A stretch of DNA of 64,000 nucleotides from G965216695 sp965216695 (GTDB lineage Bacteria; Pseudomonadota; Gammaproteobacteria; Pseudomonadales; Azotimanducaceae), in NCBI GenBank assembly GCA_965216695.1, contig OZ244212.1, forward strand, positions 2,728,001 through 2,792,000, written 5' to 3'. A model generated the notes under the pieces. It made no database searches. It was not told the origin of the DNA and saw only the letters and a program-made list of their open reading frames with translations. This document shows, piece after piece, positions 42,711-52,487 of the stretch. Every line of letters begins with the position of its first letter. Positions within the stretch are counted from its first letter, which is position 1. The translations under genes and the position numbers were made by a program.

Positions 42711-45430
42711 CCTACTTTCGAAAAGCAATTGCGGTTTTTCTGGTATTGCTGGTCGTCCCGCTGTCGGGCACCGCGGCAGTATTCCCGGAGTTCAGTGAGT
42801 CTAGTGTTGAGAAGGCGGACTGGACGGTCGCAGTTTATGTTGCTGGGGACAACGACCTCGAAAAGTTCGCGCTACTGGATCTGCAGGAAATGGAGTCCGG
42901 ACTCAGCGGCTCGGTGAATGTGATCGCGCTGATCGACAGGGCGGAGGGTTACGACGCGTCCCATGGCGATTGGACGCATGCACGGGTATACCGTGTAACC
43001 CCTGACCGGGACAAGAATCGAATTGACTCGACCCTCCTCGCCGAGACGGGTGAACTCAATTTGGGGGATCCTGAGGTTCTGGCGGGGTTTTTGGAGCGCA
43101 CGCTCCGCGCGTTTCCTGCACGGCGAAACGCGTTGGTGCTGTGGAATCACGGAGGTGGATGGGCACTGCACGCAACGGATCATGCTGCGCCGGGTATCTC
43201 CGAAGGCGTCGATCACCTGACGCTGCCGGAGCTGTCGCGCGGGATTCGCGATGCGCTGTCGGCAGCGGGCGTCGCCAAACTGGACCTAATCGGCTTCGAC
43301 ATGTGCCTTATGGCGCAGCTGGAAACAGCGTACGAGCTCGCGCCGGTCGCGGACGTCCTCGTGGCGTCGCAGGCGACGGAACCGGGGGACGGATGGCCCT
43401 ACGATACGGTTTTGGGAGCATTTGCGGATGCCTCCGCATCTACGTCGGCGATCGGCGCGCGCATTGTCGACGTATTCGACGACTTCTACCGCGCTCGCAA
43501 CGAATCGATCACGACGTTGTCGGCGTACGATCTCCAACACCTCCCGCTATTCGGAAAGCGGCTGGGCGCGCTGCTTGATCGACTGGACGACTCGATGCTG
43601 GAACAGTGGCCCGACATTTCGCGATCGATGTACTTTGCGGAAGGGTACGCGGCACGCACCGACCTACAGCGAACCAAAAACGCGCTTGCAAGCGTTGATG
43701 TAATGGATCTGCTCCGCCGAATGCAGACCAACGCCGACCGTTTTCCGGAGGCGGAAATGCACTCTCTGGAATCGGCGCATCGAAAGCTGGTGGTCAACTC
43801 CAAGGTGAGCGCCATGCGTCGCCTGAGTTCCGGCGTGGCAATCTATGCTCCGGTTTCCGCATCCGTGTTCAACGACGCCGACTACTCTCGATTGGCGATC
43901 AACAGCCAGAGCGAATGGCCCAAGTTTCTGAGGTCTCTGCACGCTCAGCAGACGAGGTCAGCGCGCGCCCCGGTACTCGGCGAGTTTCAGTTGATCGATT
44001 GGAAGGCAGAACGCGAGATCGATAGCGCCAAGCCGCTGAATACACATGGCGTTCAGTACGTTGTTGACGGCCAGAACCTGCTCGCGCTTACGGGTCTGAA
44101 AGGCGTGTGGGATGAATCCCGCGATGGTATCAATGTGGTCCATCGCGCCGGAATCGTTGACGCGAACTGGTCGGTTCGTGCGCGCGAAACGGCCGCAGAC
44201 CGATTTGATCTGCTTGTGCCGAAGTTCAAGGACGGCAAGAACGTTATTGTTACTGACACGCCCGGGTATCGCTATCTGGTGGCTGATGGCAGTGGCGCAG
44301 CGTTCTACGCAACGATCGACGAAAGCGGTGCAACAGGGGATCACATTACGGTCCCGGTAGTGTTTCACCATCCCGACTCGGGAGACGTGGACGGAACGAT
44401 CTACTTCCACCCGGAATGGTGGTACGCGGTGGCGGTGGAACTTCAGATTGTCCAACCGAACGGGAATTCGGTGTTCCGGCAGATCAAACCCTCTGCGTCC
44501 GATGAGTTTACGTTGTTGTTCGAATATCTGGGACTCGACGGTACCCGAGGGTACAAACGCGGTGAACGCGTACGCTGGAACAACGGTCCTGAGTTGATTC
44601 TGAATCTCGATCCGCCGGGAGACTACGTGTTTGGCGTGGTTGTGGAGACGATTGGCGGCCACGCGAGCCACGCTACGTTCGACTACCGCATGGCGGATGA
44701 TCCGGATCTTGCTGAGTTTATACGCAAAGGTTCGACGTTCGAATCAGACGACCTCTTGGGCATGTGGCAGATGGTCGAACCTCAGGCGTTTGTTGAGGGC
44801 GGGGCGCTCAACCCTACGGGTGCATTGCTCGAGTATCGTAAGCACCCGCAAAAATCGCATCTGCTGCTCAGCGAATTGACTGCGCCGAGCAAGAATCCGG
44901 ACTTCGCAGACCGCGACGTTGTTTTTTTGGACACACGGGGCCTGAACCATACGCGCAGCTTCAAGGTGGAGACAGTGGGTGTTCCGATGGATCCACATCC
45001 GGTTGAGTTCTCGGTGGATCTGGTGAACCTGTATATCCGCGATGGCACGCCAATCATGGTTCGAAGAAACATGATCAGTGGATTGACCTACGTTTTCGCG
45101 AAGCGGTCGGGTGCGGGGGCGTATGCCGGCGCGCAAAACCCAGGGGCGGAGCCCGGCGACGGAGCACCGGGGGGCGCGCCGATCGCCAGCTTGGATGGTA
45201 TATGGCAACGCGAAGATGGCGTTGTGCTGGTAGTTCAAGGCCGCCAGTTTGAGATCAGTCAGTTCGGTATGACGATGGATGGCGGGTACTTCATGATGCA
45301 AGATGGTTTTCTCACAACCCAGAGCGTGGTGTCGGGCGAAGTCGAACGCTATCGGCTGGAGTTTCGCGGCAACGATCTGGTGTTCCACGATGAGTGGGGC
45401 GGAGCTTTCATCTACCGTCGATTGCAGTAG
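42701..45430 (+). CDS. Exported clostripain-family (C11) cysteine peptidase
   Basis: This 909-residue protein begins at GTG 42701 with a signal peptide (AIAVFLVLLVVPLSGTAA). The C11 domain follows: WTVAVYVAGDNDLE, WNHGGGW with His150 and GFDMCLMAQLETAYELA with Cys202, which are the catalytic dyad. A long beta-rich region (about 470-780) and a C-terminal lipocalin-like segment (IWQREDGVVLVVQG and later) follow. C11 peptidases cut after Arg. It overlaps the preceding gene and ends 2 bases from the convergent thioredoxin gene. Confidence 0.88.
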   Translation: MSLTYFRKAIAVFLVLLVVPLSGTAAVFPEFSESSVEKADWTVAVYVAGDNDLEKFALLDLQEMESGLSGSVNVIALIDRAEGYDASHGDWTHARVYRVTPDRDKNRIDSTLLAETGELNLGDPEVLAGFLERTLRAFPARRNALVLWNHGGGWALHATDHAAPGISEGVDHLTLPELSRGIRDALSAAGVAKLDLIGFDMCLMAQLETAYELAPVADVLVASQATEPGDGWPYDTVLGAFADASASTSAIGARIVDVFDDFYRARNESITTLSAYDLQHLPLFGKRLGALLDRLDDSMLEQWPDISRSMYFAEGYAARTDLQRTKNALASVDVMDLLRRMQTNADRFPEAEMHSLESAHRKLVVNSKVSAMRRLSSGVAIYAPVSASVFNDADYSRLAINSQSEWPKFLRSLHAQQTRSARAPVLGEFQLIDWKAEREIDSAKPLNTHGVQYVVDGQNLLALTGLKGVWDESRDGINVVHRAGIVDANWSVRARETAADRFDLLVPKFKDGKNVIVTDTPGYRYLVADGSGAAFYATIDESGATGDHITVPVVFHHPDSGDVDGTIYFHPEWWYAVAVELQIVQPNGNSVFRQIKPSASDEFTLLFEYLGLDGTRGYKRGERVRWNNGPELILNLDPPGDYVFGVVVETIGGHASHATFDYRMADDPDLAEFIRKGSTFESDDLLGMWQMVEPQAFVEGGALNPTGALLEYRKHPQKSHLLLSELTAPSKNPDFADRDVVFLDTRGLNHTRSFKVETVGVPMDPHPVEFSVDLVNLYIRDGTPIMVRRNMISGLTYVFAKRSGAGAYAGAQNPGAEPGDGAPGGAPIASLDGIWQREDGVVLVVQGRQFEISQFGMTMDGGYFMMQDGFLTTQSVVSGEVERYRLEFRGNDLVFHDEWGGAFIYRRLQ

Positions 45431-45432
45431 TT

Positions 45433-46341
45433 CTATTTGGAACCCGACTTTGTTGCGATCGTCATTGGCGCTTCCCCGCGAATGCGCATGCCGTCGCGCG
45501 TGCTGGCGGTAACCAGAAAGTGAGTTTGCTTCGGTGCGAGTTTCATTTTCTCGGTTGCAACCTGGCAACGCAGGTCCACAAGCTCGTCTTTGTTCGCTCG
45601 CGCTTCGCGGCACATGAGGCTCGGTTTCACGACCGGCGCCCCAGAGACTCGGATGGTAGCCCGATCGACGGTTCGCGCATCGAAACGGTCGTCTGAAAAG
45701 AGCACGACGGATCTGAGTCCCTCCGTGGCTGCCTTTTTGCCGTCTACCGTTTGCGTGTGTGCATAGACGGCTACTTTCGCGGTGTGCGTGAGACTATTTA
45801 AGGTCTCGACGACTGCTTGCGTAATTTTATTGGTATCGTTGCCGTCAACTACGCGGGCTACTTTTCCGTCTGGACCCACGATCATTGTTTTCGGGAGCGT
45901 GCTAACTCCTGCGAAAGCAAACTGCGCCAGGGTCTGCGCGCCGGAATCTGGGGCACCGTTCGCGTGCCAGACGGTGCCGTGATTGAAATATGCTTTCCAT
46001 TGTCGCGCGTCATCCAGCGTAGCCGGCGTGAAGTTTGGCCCCTGGAAGAGCACATCAACGACTTGCACCTTGTTCGCCAGCGGATGTTGTGCAACGGCTG
46101 CGGAAACCTCCGGGAGCTGCTGCGAAAGTTGTCGGCATGGCGCGCACCAAGCACCACTCACAGGGACTATGCTCACCGATCCGCGCAGGGATGTGGAGCT
46201 CTGTTGCGCTCCGGATGTGTCGGTTACAAGCACCTCCGGTACCGGTTGACCGACCGGACTCGAGAGCGCCTGCCCGGGCGCAGCGGCGGCGAGTAGTGCG
46301 CACCAAATCAGTATTCCTGGTGAGATCGCGGATACGCGCAT
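45433..46341 (-). CDS. Exported thioredoxin-like (TlpA) protein with a C-terminal added domain
   Basis: This 302-residue protein has a signal peptide (to about QAL), a TlpA/ResA thioredoxin fold with the redox motif WCAPC (Cys66, Cys69) and STLPKTMIVGPDGKVARVVDG. After residue 190 comes an extra domain with GLRSVVLFSDDRFDART and DGMRIRGEAPMTI, which matches a common beta-sandwich module of secreted proteins (ending in a 'GTPIRGEDSIRIVP'-like tail). It probably reduces or oxidises disulfides in the periplasm; a link to the neighbouring Cys peptidase is only suggested by position. Confidence 0.82.
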   Translation of the reverse strand: MRVSAISPGILIWCALLAAAAPGQALSSPVGQPVPEVLVTDTSGAQQSSTSLRGSVSIVPVSGAWCAPCRQLSQQLPEVSAAVAQHPLANKVQVVDVLFQGPNFTPATLDDARQWKAYFNHGTVWHANGAPDSGAQTLAQFAFAGVSTLPKTMIVGPDGKVARVVDGNDTNKITQAVVETLNSLTHTAKVAVYAHTQTVDGKKAATEGLRSVVLFSDDRFDARTVDRATIRVSGAPVVKPSLMCREARANKDELVDLRCQVATEKMKLAPKQTHFLVTASTRDGMRIRGEAPMTIATKSGSK

Positions 46342-46598
46342 GGTTCATCCCCGTGTGTGTTTGCGAGTATTGAAGACTGGATTGTTCTTTCCCGGTATCC
46401 CGTGATCTTGGGATGTAGTGTGACTACCGGGCGTGACGCACAACGCGGCCGTTCGCGCAATCCTAGAAACCTATGATGTTGGTAGCTGCGTTCGAACTCG
46501 GAGAGGGCGGACGCTTCGGTAGGCTCGTTGAGATAAGTAGCGAAATAGCAACATTCTTCATAGTATGTGGGGGTTGTTTGCCGTGTGCCAAGGAGGCG

Positions 46599-47258
46599 GT
46601 GTTGGGGCAGCACAGTGTGTACATTGTTGAAGATAATGAGGCGACTCGCCGGCGACTAACGGCGACGATTGAGCGGGACCCACGGTTAACGCTAGCAGGG
46701 GAGTCGGGCGCGATTGCGTCTGCGATGGAGTTTGTCTCAAGCGACGTGCGTGCGGACGCATGGCTCGTGGACCTGGGTCTGCCGGATGGAAACGGCGTCG
46801 ATCTGATCCGTTCCATCGCCGACGCCGACTCGGAGGCGGGGATCCTCGTGATCACGGTGTTTGGCGATGAGAAACATGTGGTACCGGCCATTGAAGCGGG
46901 AGCCACCGGATACCTGTTGAAGGATCGGGACGACAGTCATATCGCGGATTCGATCTGCGAGGTACTTGCGGGTGGTTCCCCAATCAGCCCATCGATAGCG
47001 CGGTTGCTGCTCAATCGATTCCGTAAACCGAAAGAGACCGAGTCACCGAAACCCGCTCTGCTTACCGCCAGGGAAGAAGAAGTTCTAGTGATGGTTGTGA
47101 AAGGATTCAGCTATCAGGAAATTGCGGATTCCATGTCGCTGTCAGTGCATACGATCACTTCACACATCCAACACATCTACCGCAAGCTTTCCGTACGCTC
47201 CAGAGGCGAGGCGGTGTTCGAAGCGATTCAGCTCGGACTCGTTAACGTCTCGAATTAG
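46599..47258 (+). CDS. NarL/LuxR-type response regulator
   Basis: This 219-residue regulator has a receiver domain with phospho-acceptor Asp58 (WLVDLGLPDGNG) and acidic pocket VEDNEA near 10-15, and a C-terminal LuxR helix-turn-helix (LTAREEEVLVMVVKGFSYQEIADSMSLSVHTITSHI). The start is GTG at 46599 or TTG at 46602; AGGAGG at 46591-46596 fits the TTG better. It is followed 17 bases later by its sensor kinase. Confidence 0.92.
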   Translation: MLGQHSVYIVEDNEATRRRLTATIERDPRLTLAGESGAIASAMEFVSSDVRADAWLVDLGLPDGNGVDLIRSIADADSEAGILVITVFGDEKHVVPAIEAGATGYLLKDRDDSHIADSICEVLAGGSPISPSIARLLLNRFRKPKETESPKPALLTAREEEVLVMVVKGFSYQEIADSMSLSVHTITSHIQHIYRKLSVRSRGEAVFEAIQLGLVNVSN

Positions 47259-47275
47259 CACGCGAAGGCGTCATC

Positions 47276-49147
47276 TTGACACCTGCCAGCGCGCTGGCGA
47301 TAAGTCTCGGTACTGCGGCTTTGGTCATTGTAGGAGTACTGGTGCTCCACCAGGAGCGCCCGGAATCGGAAGTGCTTCGATTGACCGAGGCGCACTTTGC
47401 GCCGATTGCTCACACTAGACCTCCAAGCGATGACGCGTTCGTAGAGATGCGATCGCTTCCCGATGATTGGCGCAAGACGCCCACGACCTCAGCGACCGGT
47501 TGGTATCGTATCGTACTGAATCTCACGGTTGCCCCCGATCGACTGTGGGGATTGTATGCGCCCGGGATCGAGATGACGCCGATGGTCTTCGTCAACGGGG
47601 TTTCGATCGGAGGAGGTGTGCCTGGGGAACCTCTACCGAGGTATTGGAACCGACCCGTCTACTATTCCGTTCCCAGCGGTCTGCTTGTTCCTGGTGAGAA
47701 CCGGATTGATGTTCGCGTTGCTGCAAATGGAGTATGGGGCAGATTGTCGGAGGTCTACCTCGGCGCAGACCAAACCCTTCGACCGCACTACGATTCACGC
47801 TACCGATTGAGAGTTTCGGCCCTTACGGTCACTACCGTTGGCGGTTTCGTCGTTAGTGCGTTTATTGGCACCCTGTTTCTTGCTAGACGGGAGGCGATCT
47901 ATGGATGGTTCGCGTTGTTTGCATTGGCGTGGAGCCTGGAGAACTACTTCGTTTTGACGATCAATCTTCCGATCCCCAACGCCCTGTGGGATCTGTTCGT
48001 GTACATCGTGATTGGCTTTATGCTTGTAACGGGTACCGGGTTCTCGCTGCAGGTGGTAGGACGAACAACGAGCCGCGTGCCGAGAAACCTAACACTGCTT
48101 GCAGTGATCGTTCCCAGTCTTCTGGCAACGTTAATCCTTGTAGATGTGCCGCTGTTCAATCGGGTCAGCAACCTCGTCTGGTATGGGATCTGTTTACTCG
48201 TGATGAGCTATCCGCTGTCGTTGATGATTAGAGCGATTAAGCGGAACCCTGGTCCCGAACTAATCGTTCTGACCGGGTGCTACGCAGTTATCGGCGTGCT
48301 GGCAGTATATGACTGGTTGGTGGTTACCGGTATGGGGTACCGTCATGACGGGTTGCTCCTGCAATTCGCAGCCGCCCCGACGTTTCTGGCTTTCGCTGTA
48401 GTGCTGTACCGCCGCTTTATCGTTGCGATGCAAGACAGCGATCAGCTGAATCATCATCTTGAGTCTCTGGTGGACGAAAAAACGCGCGAGCTTGCCGCCG
48501 CGTTCGACAAGGTGCGCGAAGCGGAGAGCCAGAAGATTGTGCTCGCAGAACGAGAACGCTTGATGCGGGATATGCACGACGGCATAGGCAGCCAGTTGAT
48601 TGGTACGCTCTCGCGGCTAGATGACGAGGATAGTCAACAGCGCGAGATAGCCGCGGAATTGCGCGATGCGTTGCAGGACCTCCGGGTTATGATTGACTCG
48701 CTGGACGATGTGGGCGACGACCTGGTCGTGGTGCTTGGACTGTTCCGCAACCGGGTTCAGACACAACTTGACCACGCGGGCCTACGGCTGCACTGGGACG
48801 TGCGCGATCTGCCAACGGTTCCTGGCTTGGGGCCGGAGCGGGTGCTGCACTTGCTTCGCATTCTGCAGGAAGCGGTTACGAACGCAGTGAAACACGCGTC
48901 GGCGCACAACCTGTGGATCGAAACCAGGGTGCCGTTAGACATCGAAGGCGTTAGTTGTGCAACTATCCTCATACGGGACGATGGGGTGGGGATGTCGTCT
49001 GAGGGTGCCGCGGGACGGGGACTGAGTAACATGCAATACCGTGCGTCGCAGATCGGCGCGGTGATTGGCTACGAATCCTCAGACAGTGGCACCTGCGTTC
49101 TTGTTGGATTCCCGACAGATGCGATGCCGCGTCCTGATGATCCCTGA
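47276..49147 (+). CDS. Membrane sensor histidine kinase (7TMR-DISM type)
   Basis: This 623-residue kinase starts at TTG. After one N-terminal helix, a periplasmic jelly-roll sensor (about 35-175, GWYRIVLNLTV...) is followed by seven membrane helices (about 182-380), the layout of 7TMR-DISM receptors. Then come a coiled linker, a HisKA_3 site with His434 in RDMHDGIGSQL, and a HATPase with LQEAVTNAVKHA, IRDDGVGM and GRGLSNM. It is the partner of the upstream NarL-type regulator. Confidence 0.92.
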   Translation: MTPASALAISLGTAALVIVGVLVLHQERPESEVLRLTEAHFAPIAHTRPPSDDAFVEMRSLPDDWRKTPTTSATGWYRIVLNLTVAPDRLWGLYAPGIEMTPMVFVNGVSIGGGVPGEPLPRYWNRPVYYSVPSGLLVPGENRIDVRVAANGVWGRLSEVYLGADQTLRPHYDSRYRLRVSALTVTTVGGFVVSAFIGTLFLARREAIYGWFALFALAWSLENYFVLTINLPIPNALWDLFVYIVIGFMLVTGTGFSLQVVGRTTSRVPRNLTLLAVIVPSLLATLILVDVPLFNRVSNLVWYGICLLVMSYPLSLMIRAIKRNPGPELIVLTGCYAVIGVLAVYDWLVVTGMGYRHDGLLLQFAAAPTFLAFAVVLYRRFIVAMQDSDQLNHHLESLVDEKTRELAAAFDKVREAESQKIVLAERERLMRDMHDGIGSQLIGTLSRLDDEDSQQREIAAELRDALQDLRVMIDSLDDVGDDLVVVLGLFRNRVQTQLDHAGLRLHWDVRDLPTVPGLGPERVLHLLRILQEAVTNAVKHASAHNLWIETRVPLDIEGVSCATILIRDDGVGMSSEGAAGRGLSNMQYRASQIGAVIGYESSDSGTCVLVGFPTDAMPRPDDP

Positions 49148-49260
49148 AACTGGGGATGTCGTTATTGGCAACGCTGCTCTAGGGTATTGGTATACGAAAC
49201 AGGCCCGAATTCAATGAGCGTACCCACTGATGAAGGCAACCTTCTGCTGCGCTGCGCGTC

Positions 49261-51417
49261 GTGAAACGCTCGCTCCTGATTTGGTTGGTTGCGGTGCAGA
49301 TACCGTTGGCATATTCGGCGGTAGATTCACCTTCTGCTGGGCCGAACGCGGATCAATGGATGATCGTCGACTGCCTGCTACCCGGCGCTATTCGACGGCT
49401 CGGAAGCAAAACGACCTTTGTTGCGCCGCGAACGCCCGCGCGACTGAGCGCGCGTGAGTGTGAGATCCGCGGTGGGGAGTACGTCCAATACGACAGGGCA
49501 GACCTAAATACCGCTCTCGACGTGTGGCTCGACTCGGCCGCGGCCGGAAATGCGTCTGCGCAATACAATGTGGGAGTGATGTTCGAACGCGGCATGGGTG
49601 TGCCGCCGGATTTTTCGGAGGCCGCGCACTGGTATGAACTCGCTGCGCAGTCCGGCCATCGCGCAGCGATTGTTAATCTGGCACACCTGTACGAGCGGGG
49701 CCTTGGTGTCGCCGCGGATCCCCGCCGCGCACTACAGCTCTACCAATCCGCTGGTGTCGACAATCGATCGCTCGATCTGCCGCCTGGCGATTCGGTACGC
49801 CAATCGAACGACGCGGCCGAGGTGCAGGCGGCGATCACTAAGCTTCGTTCGGAGAATGAAGCACTTGCAGAAGCGCTGGCGACGACCAGGGCGGCGCTCG
49901 ATCTGGCGCGATCAGATGCGAGCGTTGCGCGAAGCGACGTCGATCGACTTGAAACGCGCCTGCGTGAGCTGGCGGCAGAGGCCGGACGAGTCGAGCAATT
50001 ACACTTTCACCAAATCGGTGCGCTCGAACGCAAACTCGAAACACTGGAAGGAACGAACGTCGAGCGCGCGCGGATGCGGGATCAAGCCGCAGAAGACGCA
50101 AAGCGTGCGCAAGATCGCGCCGATCAAGCTCGTGCCGCGCTGAGTACAGCGCAATCGGACGCGACGCTCCTCAGTGCGCAACTCGCCCAAGCAGAAGTTA
50201 AGCTTCGCGAACGCGCACGTTTGGCGCAGGAACGAGAGAAAAAAATTGAAGCGCTTGGACTCGAGCTCGAACTGCTTCGACTGCAGCGCGAAGAGGCTCG
50301 GAAAGAAGCGCACGCACGTGCGCAGGCGATTGCATCTGGGCTGCTTGCGGGTCCCAATGTGACGATCGTGGCGCCAAACGTGGGTCCTGATCGTAAGGTA
50401 ACGCTGCGTGATTCGAACCAGGCCAGCCAGAAGATCGTTGGACGAATCGAGGCAAGCGCACCAATGTTGTCTTTGCTCGTGAATGGCGCCGCGGTAGCAA
50501 CCAACGTAGCGGGCGTATTTCAGCATGAAATCGCGGTAGATACGTTACCTGCACCGGTCGAAGTCATCGCGGTGGATCAGCAGGGAAAGCGCGCATTGGC
50601 TGAGTTTGAGTTTGTGTCTGAACACCCAGCGAAAGTTAGACCGAGAAATCCACTTTCAGACATTGACTTCGGCACGTATCACGCGCTGGTGATCGGCAAC
50701 GATGAATACCGACATCTGCCGAAGCTGTCCACCGCCGTGCACGATGCGAATGCCATCGCTCGCATTCTGGAGAAACGCTTCGGATACTCCACGGAGGTAT
50801 TGCTCAACGCAACGCGGTACGAGCTGCTATCCGCATTGAATCGCTATCGCGAAACCTTGAACAGCAACGACAATCTGCTGATCTTCTATGCGGGGCACGG
50901 CGAACTCGATCGAGTGAATATGCGCGGACACTGGTTGCCCGTTGATGCGGAACGCTCTAGCACCGCAAACTGGGTATCGAATGTTGCGATAACCGATATT
51001 CTAAATGTGATGGCCGCGAAACAAGTGTTGCTGATTGTAGACTCTTGCTACTCCGGTGCGCTAACACGCTCCGCAGTCTCGACGCTCCCGACGGGGATGA
51101 GCGACGCAGAGCGGATGACCTGGGTGAAGTCTATGACGGAAAAGAGAGCACGACTCGTTCTTGCGTCGGGCGGATTAGCACCTGTCCTCGATGAAGGCGG
51201 CCAGGGCCACTCGGTGTTCGCGAGGTCTTTGATCGATGTACTGCAAGGTGCGCCTGAACTTTTGGAAGGACGTAGCTTGCATCGCGAAGTCGCCGCACGG
51301 GTGGCGCATGCCGCGGGTGAAATGCGTTTTGAGCAGGTGCCAGAGTACGCACCGATTCGGTTTGCGGGACACGAAACGGGCGAATACTTCTTCGTGCCAC
51401 GGTCGCCAGAGATGTAG
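49261..51417 (+). CDS. Exported Sel1/coiled-coil/caspase-like peptidase
   Basis: This 718-residue protein has a signal peptide (MKRSLLIWLVAVQIPLAYSA), two Sel1 repeats (about 85-155: AAAGNASAQYNVGVMFERGMGVPPD and AAQSGHRAAIVNLAHLYERGLGV), a long coiled coil (about 185-360), a beta-rich link with QQGKRALAEFEF, then a C14 caspase domain: FYAGHGELD with His546 and IVDSCYSGAL with Cys596. Start is GTG at 49261. It is 113 bases downstream of the sensor kinase and may be its target or cofunctional protein. Confidence 0.87.
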   Translation: MKRSLLIWLVAVQIPLAYSAVDSPSAGPNADQWMIVDCLLPGAIRRLGSKTTFVAPRTPARLSARECEIRGGEYVQYDRADLNTALDVWLDSAAAGNASAQYNVGVMFERGMGVPPDFSEAAHWYELAAQSGHRAAIVNLAHLYERGLGVAADPRRALQLYQSAGVDNRSLDLPPGDSVRQSNDAAEVQAAITKLRSENEALAEALATTRAALDLARSDASVARSDVDRLETRLRELAAEAGRVEQLHFHQIGALERKLETLEGTNVERARMRDQAAEDAKRAQDRADQARAALSTAQSDATLLSAQLAQAEVKLRERARLAQEREKKIEALGLELELLRLQREEARKEAHARAQAIASGLLAGPNVTIVAPNVGPDRKVTLRDSNQASQKIVGRIEASAPMLSLLVNGAAVATNVAGVFQHEIAVDTLPAPVEVIAVDQQGKRALAEFEFVSEHPAKVRPRNPLSDIDFGTYHALVIGNDEYRHLPKLSTAVHDANAIARILEKRFGYSTEVLLNATRYELLSALNRYRETLNSNDNLLIFYAGHGELDRVNMRGHWLPVDAERSSTANWVSNVAITDILNVMAAKQVLLIVDSCYSGALTRSAVSTLPTGMSDAERMTWVKSMTEKRARLVLASGGLAPVLDEGGQGHSVFARSLIDVLQGAPELLEGRSLHREVAARVAHAAGEMRFEQVPEYAPIRFAGHETGEYFFVPRSPEM

Positions 51418-51863
51418 ACGTGCTCTATCTCAAAGCTAGCTGTAGTGGTCGGCACATGACCGTGCAGATAGTGTCAGAAGTTTCACAAGCCAACGATTGG
51501 ACGTGTCGTCTGAGAACTGCCGCTAACGACCCTTCTAAGACATTCTCCAACGCGCAGATTATTGGCAGCTTTCGATTGATGCATCGCACAGTTGAAGTCG
51601 TTTGAAGTTCATCAGCGATCTGTTGTGAACAGATCTGAAAGCCGACTAGAAATGGGCCTGCCTTCTCAGTTTGCAAACGGTGCTGCAATCTTCTGGGTAA
51701 AATCGTGCCGTCCCGACCAAAAATCCCTTTAAAACAATCGGTTAGACGCTGATGGGTGCTTCTCTGATTCCTGGTCCTGGTCCTGGTCGACTTGTAGGAT
51801 GTTGGTTGGGTTCGAAGTTGTTGAAATCCTACCAGTTAGAACTCCGTTCATAGCCTACTCGGC
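51418..51863. other. Non-coding gap before the ECF sigma gene
   Basis: No gene is supported in these 446 bases. A short tandem repeat of CCTGGT (three copies, 51770-51787) lies in it, and the region just upstream of 51864 should hold the promoter of the sigma-factor operon. Nothing else is recognised. Confidence 0.5.
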
Positions 51864-52487
51864 ATGTTCGGGTGGAAACTAGCGGAAAACTCTCCCTTCA
51901 ATCGTCCATATACTAGCAAAGGAGTGATTGGAGGGTGTGTGGACGACATTCGCGATGTTTTTCTATCGATACGGCTTGGGATAGCGCGTGCCGTGTCTAG
52001 GATCGTGCCACCTCACGAAGTCGAGGATATTGTTCAAGAAACGTACGTGCGCCTGTGTCAAGTCGGCGCTCCCGAACGGATCCATCATCCGAAGTCCTAC
52101 CTCTACAAGACTGCACGTAACCTAGCGTTAGACAGCTTAAAACGTGCCGATAATCGCATCACTGAATCGTGGCACGAGGAAGCGGAAAGTGGTGGTGATC
52201 TTGCCAGATTGTCGCTCGATGAAACGTTTGAGCAAGCGGCCTCAAGCGAAGAGTTTGGGCATTTTTGCGAAGCCGTGCGACAGCTGCCAGTACAGGCAAG
52301 GCGAGTATTTGTTCTTAAGAAAGTGTATGGACATTCGCAGCGAGAGATCGCTAGTGAGCTGGGGCTCGCAGAAAGTACCGTTGAGAAACACATTGCGTTA
52401 GCAGTAAGACGGTGCACAGTTTTTATGCAAGAACAGGCGTGGCGCGAATCTGGCGAAGACAGACAATCGAAAGGAGGTCCGCGGTGA
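51864..52487 (+). CDS. ECF sigma factor of the FecI type
   Basis: This 207-residue sigma factor has a sigma-70 region 2 (EDIVQETYVRLCQ, HPKSYLYKTARNLALDSL) and region 4 (LPVQARRVFVLKKVYGHSQREIASELGLAESTVEKHIALAVRRC). With the following FecR and TonB receptor it forms a cell-surface signalling set. Start could be ATG 51864 or a later in-frame GTG near the conserved DDIRDVF. It overlaps fecR by four bases (GTGA). Confidence 0.93.
   Translation: MFGWKLAENSPFNRPYTSKGVIGGCVDDIRDVFLSIRLGIARAVSRIVPPHEVEDIVQETYVRLCQVGAPERIHHPKSYLYKTARNLALDSLKRADNRITESWHEEAESGGDLARLSLDETFEQAASSEEFGHFCEAVRQLPVQARRVFVLKKVYGHSQREIASELGLAESTVEKHIALAVRRCTVFMQEQAWRESGEDRQSKGGPR

Noticed and set aside
51770..51787. CCTGGT tandem repeat considered as a CRISPR or iteron array
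   Set aside because: Only 18 bases, units of 6, no spacers, no cas genes in the window.
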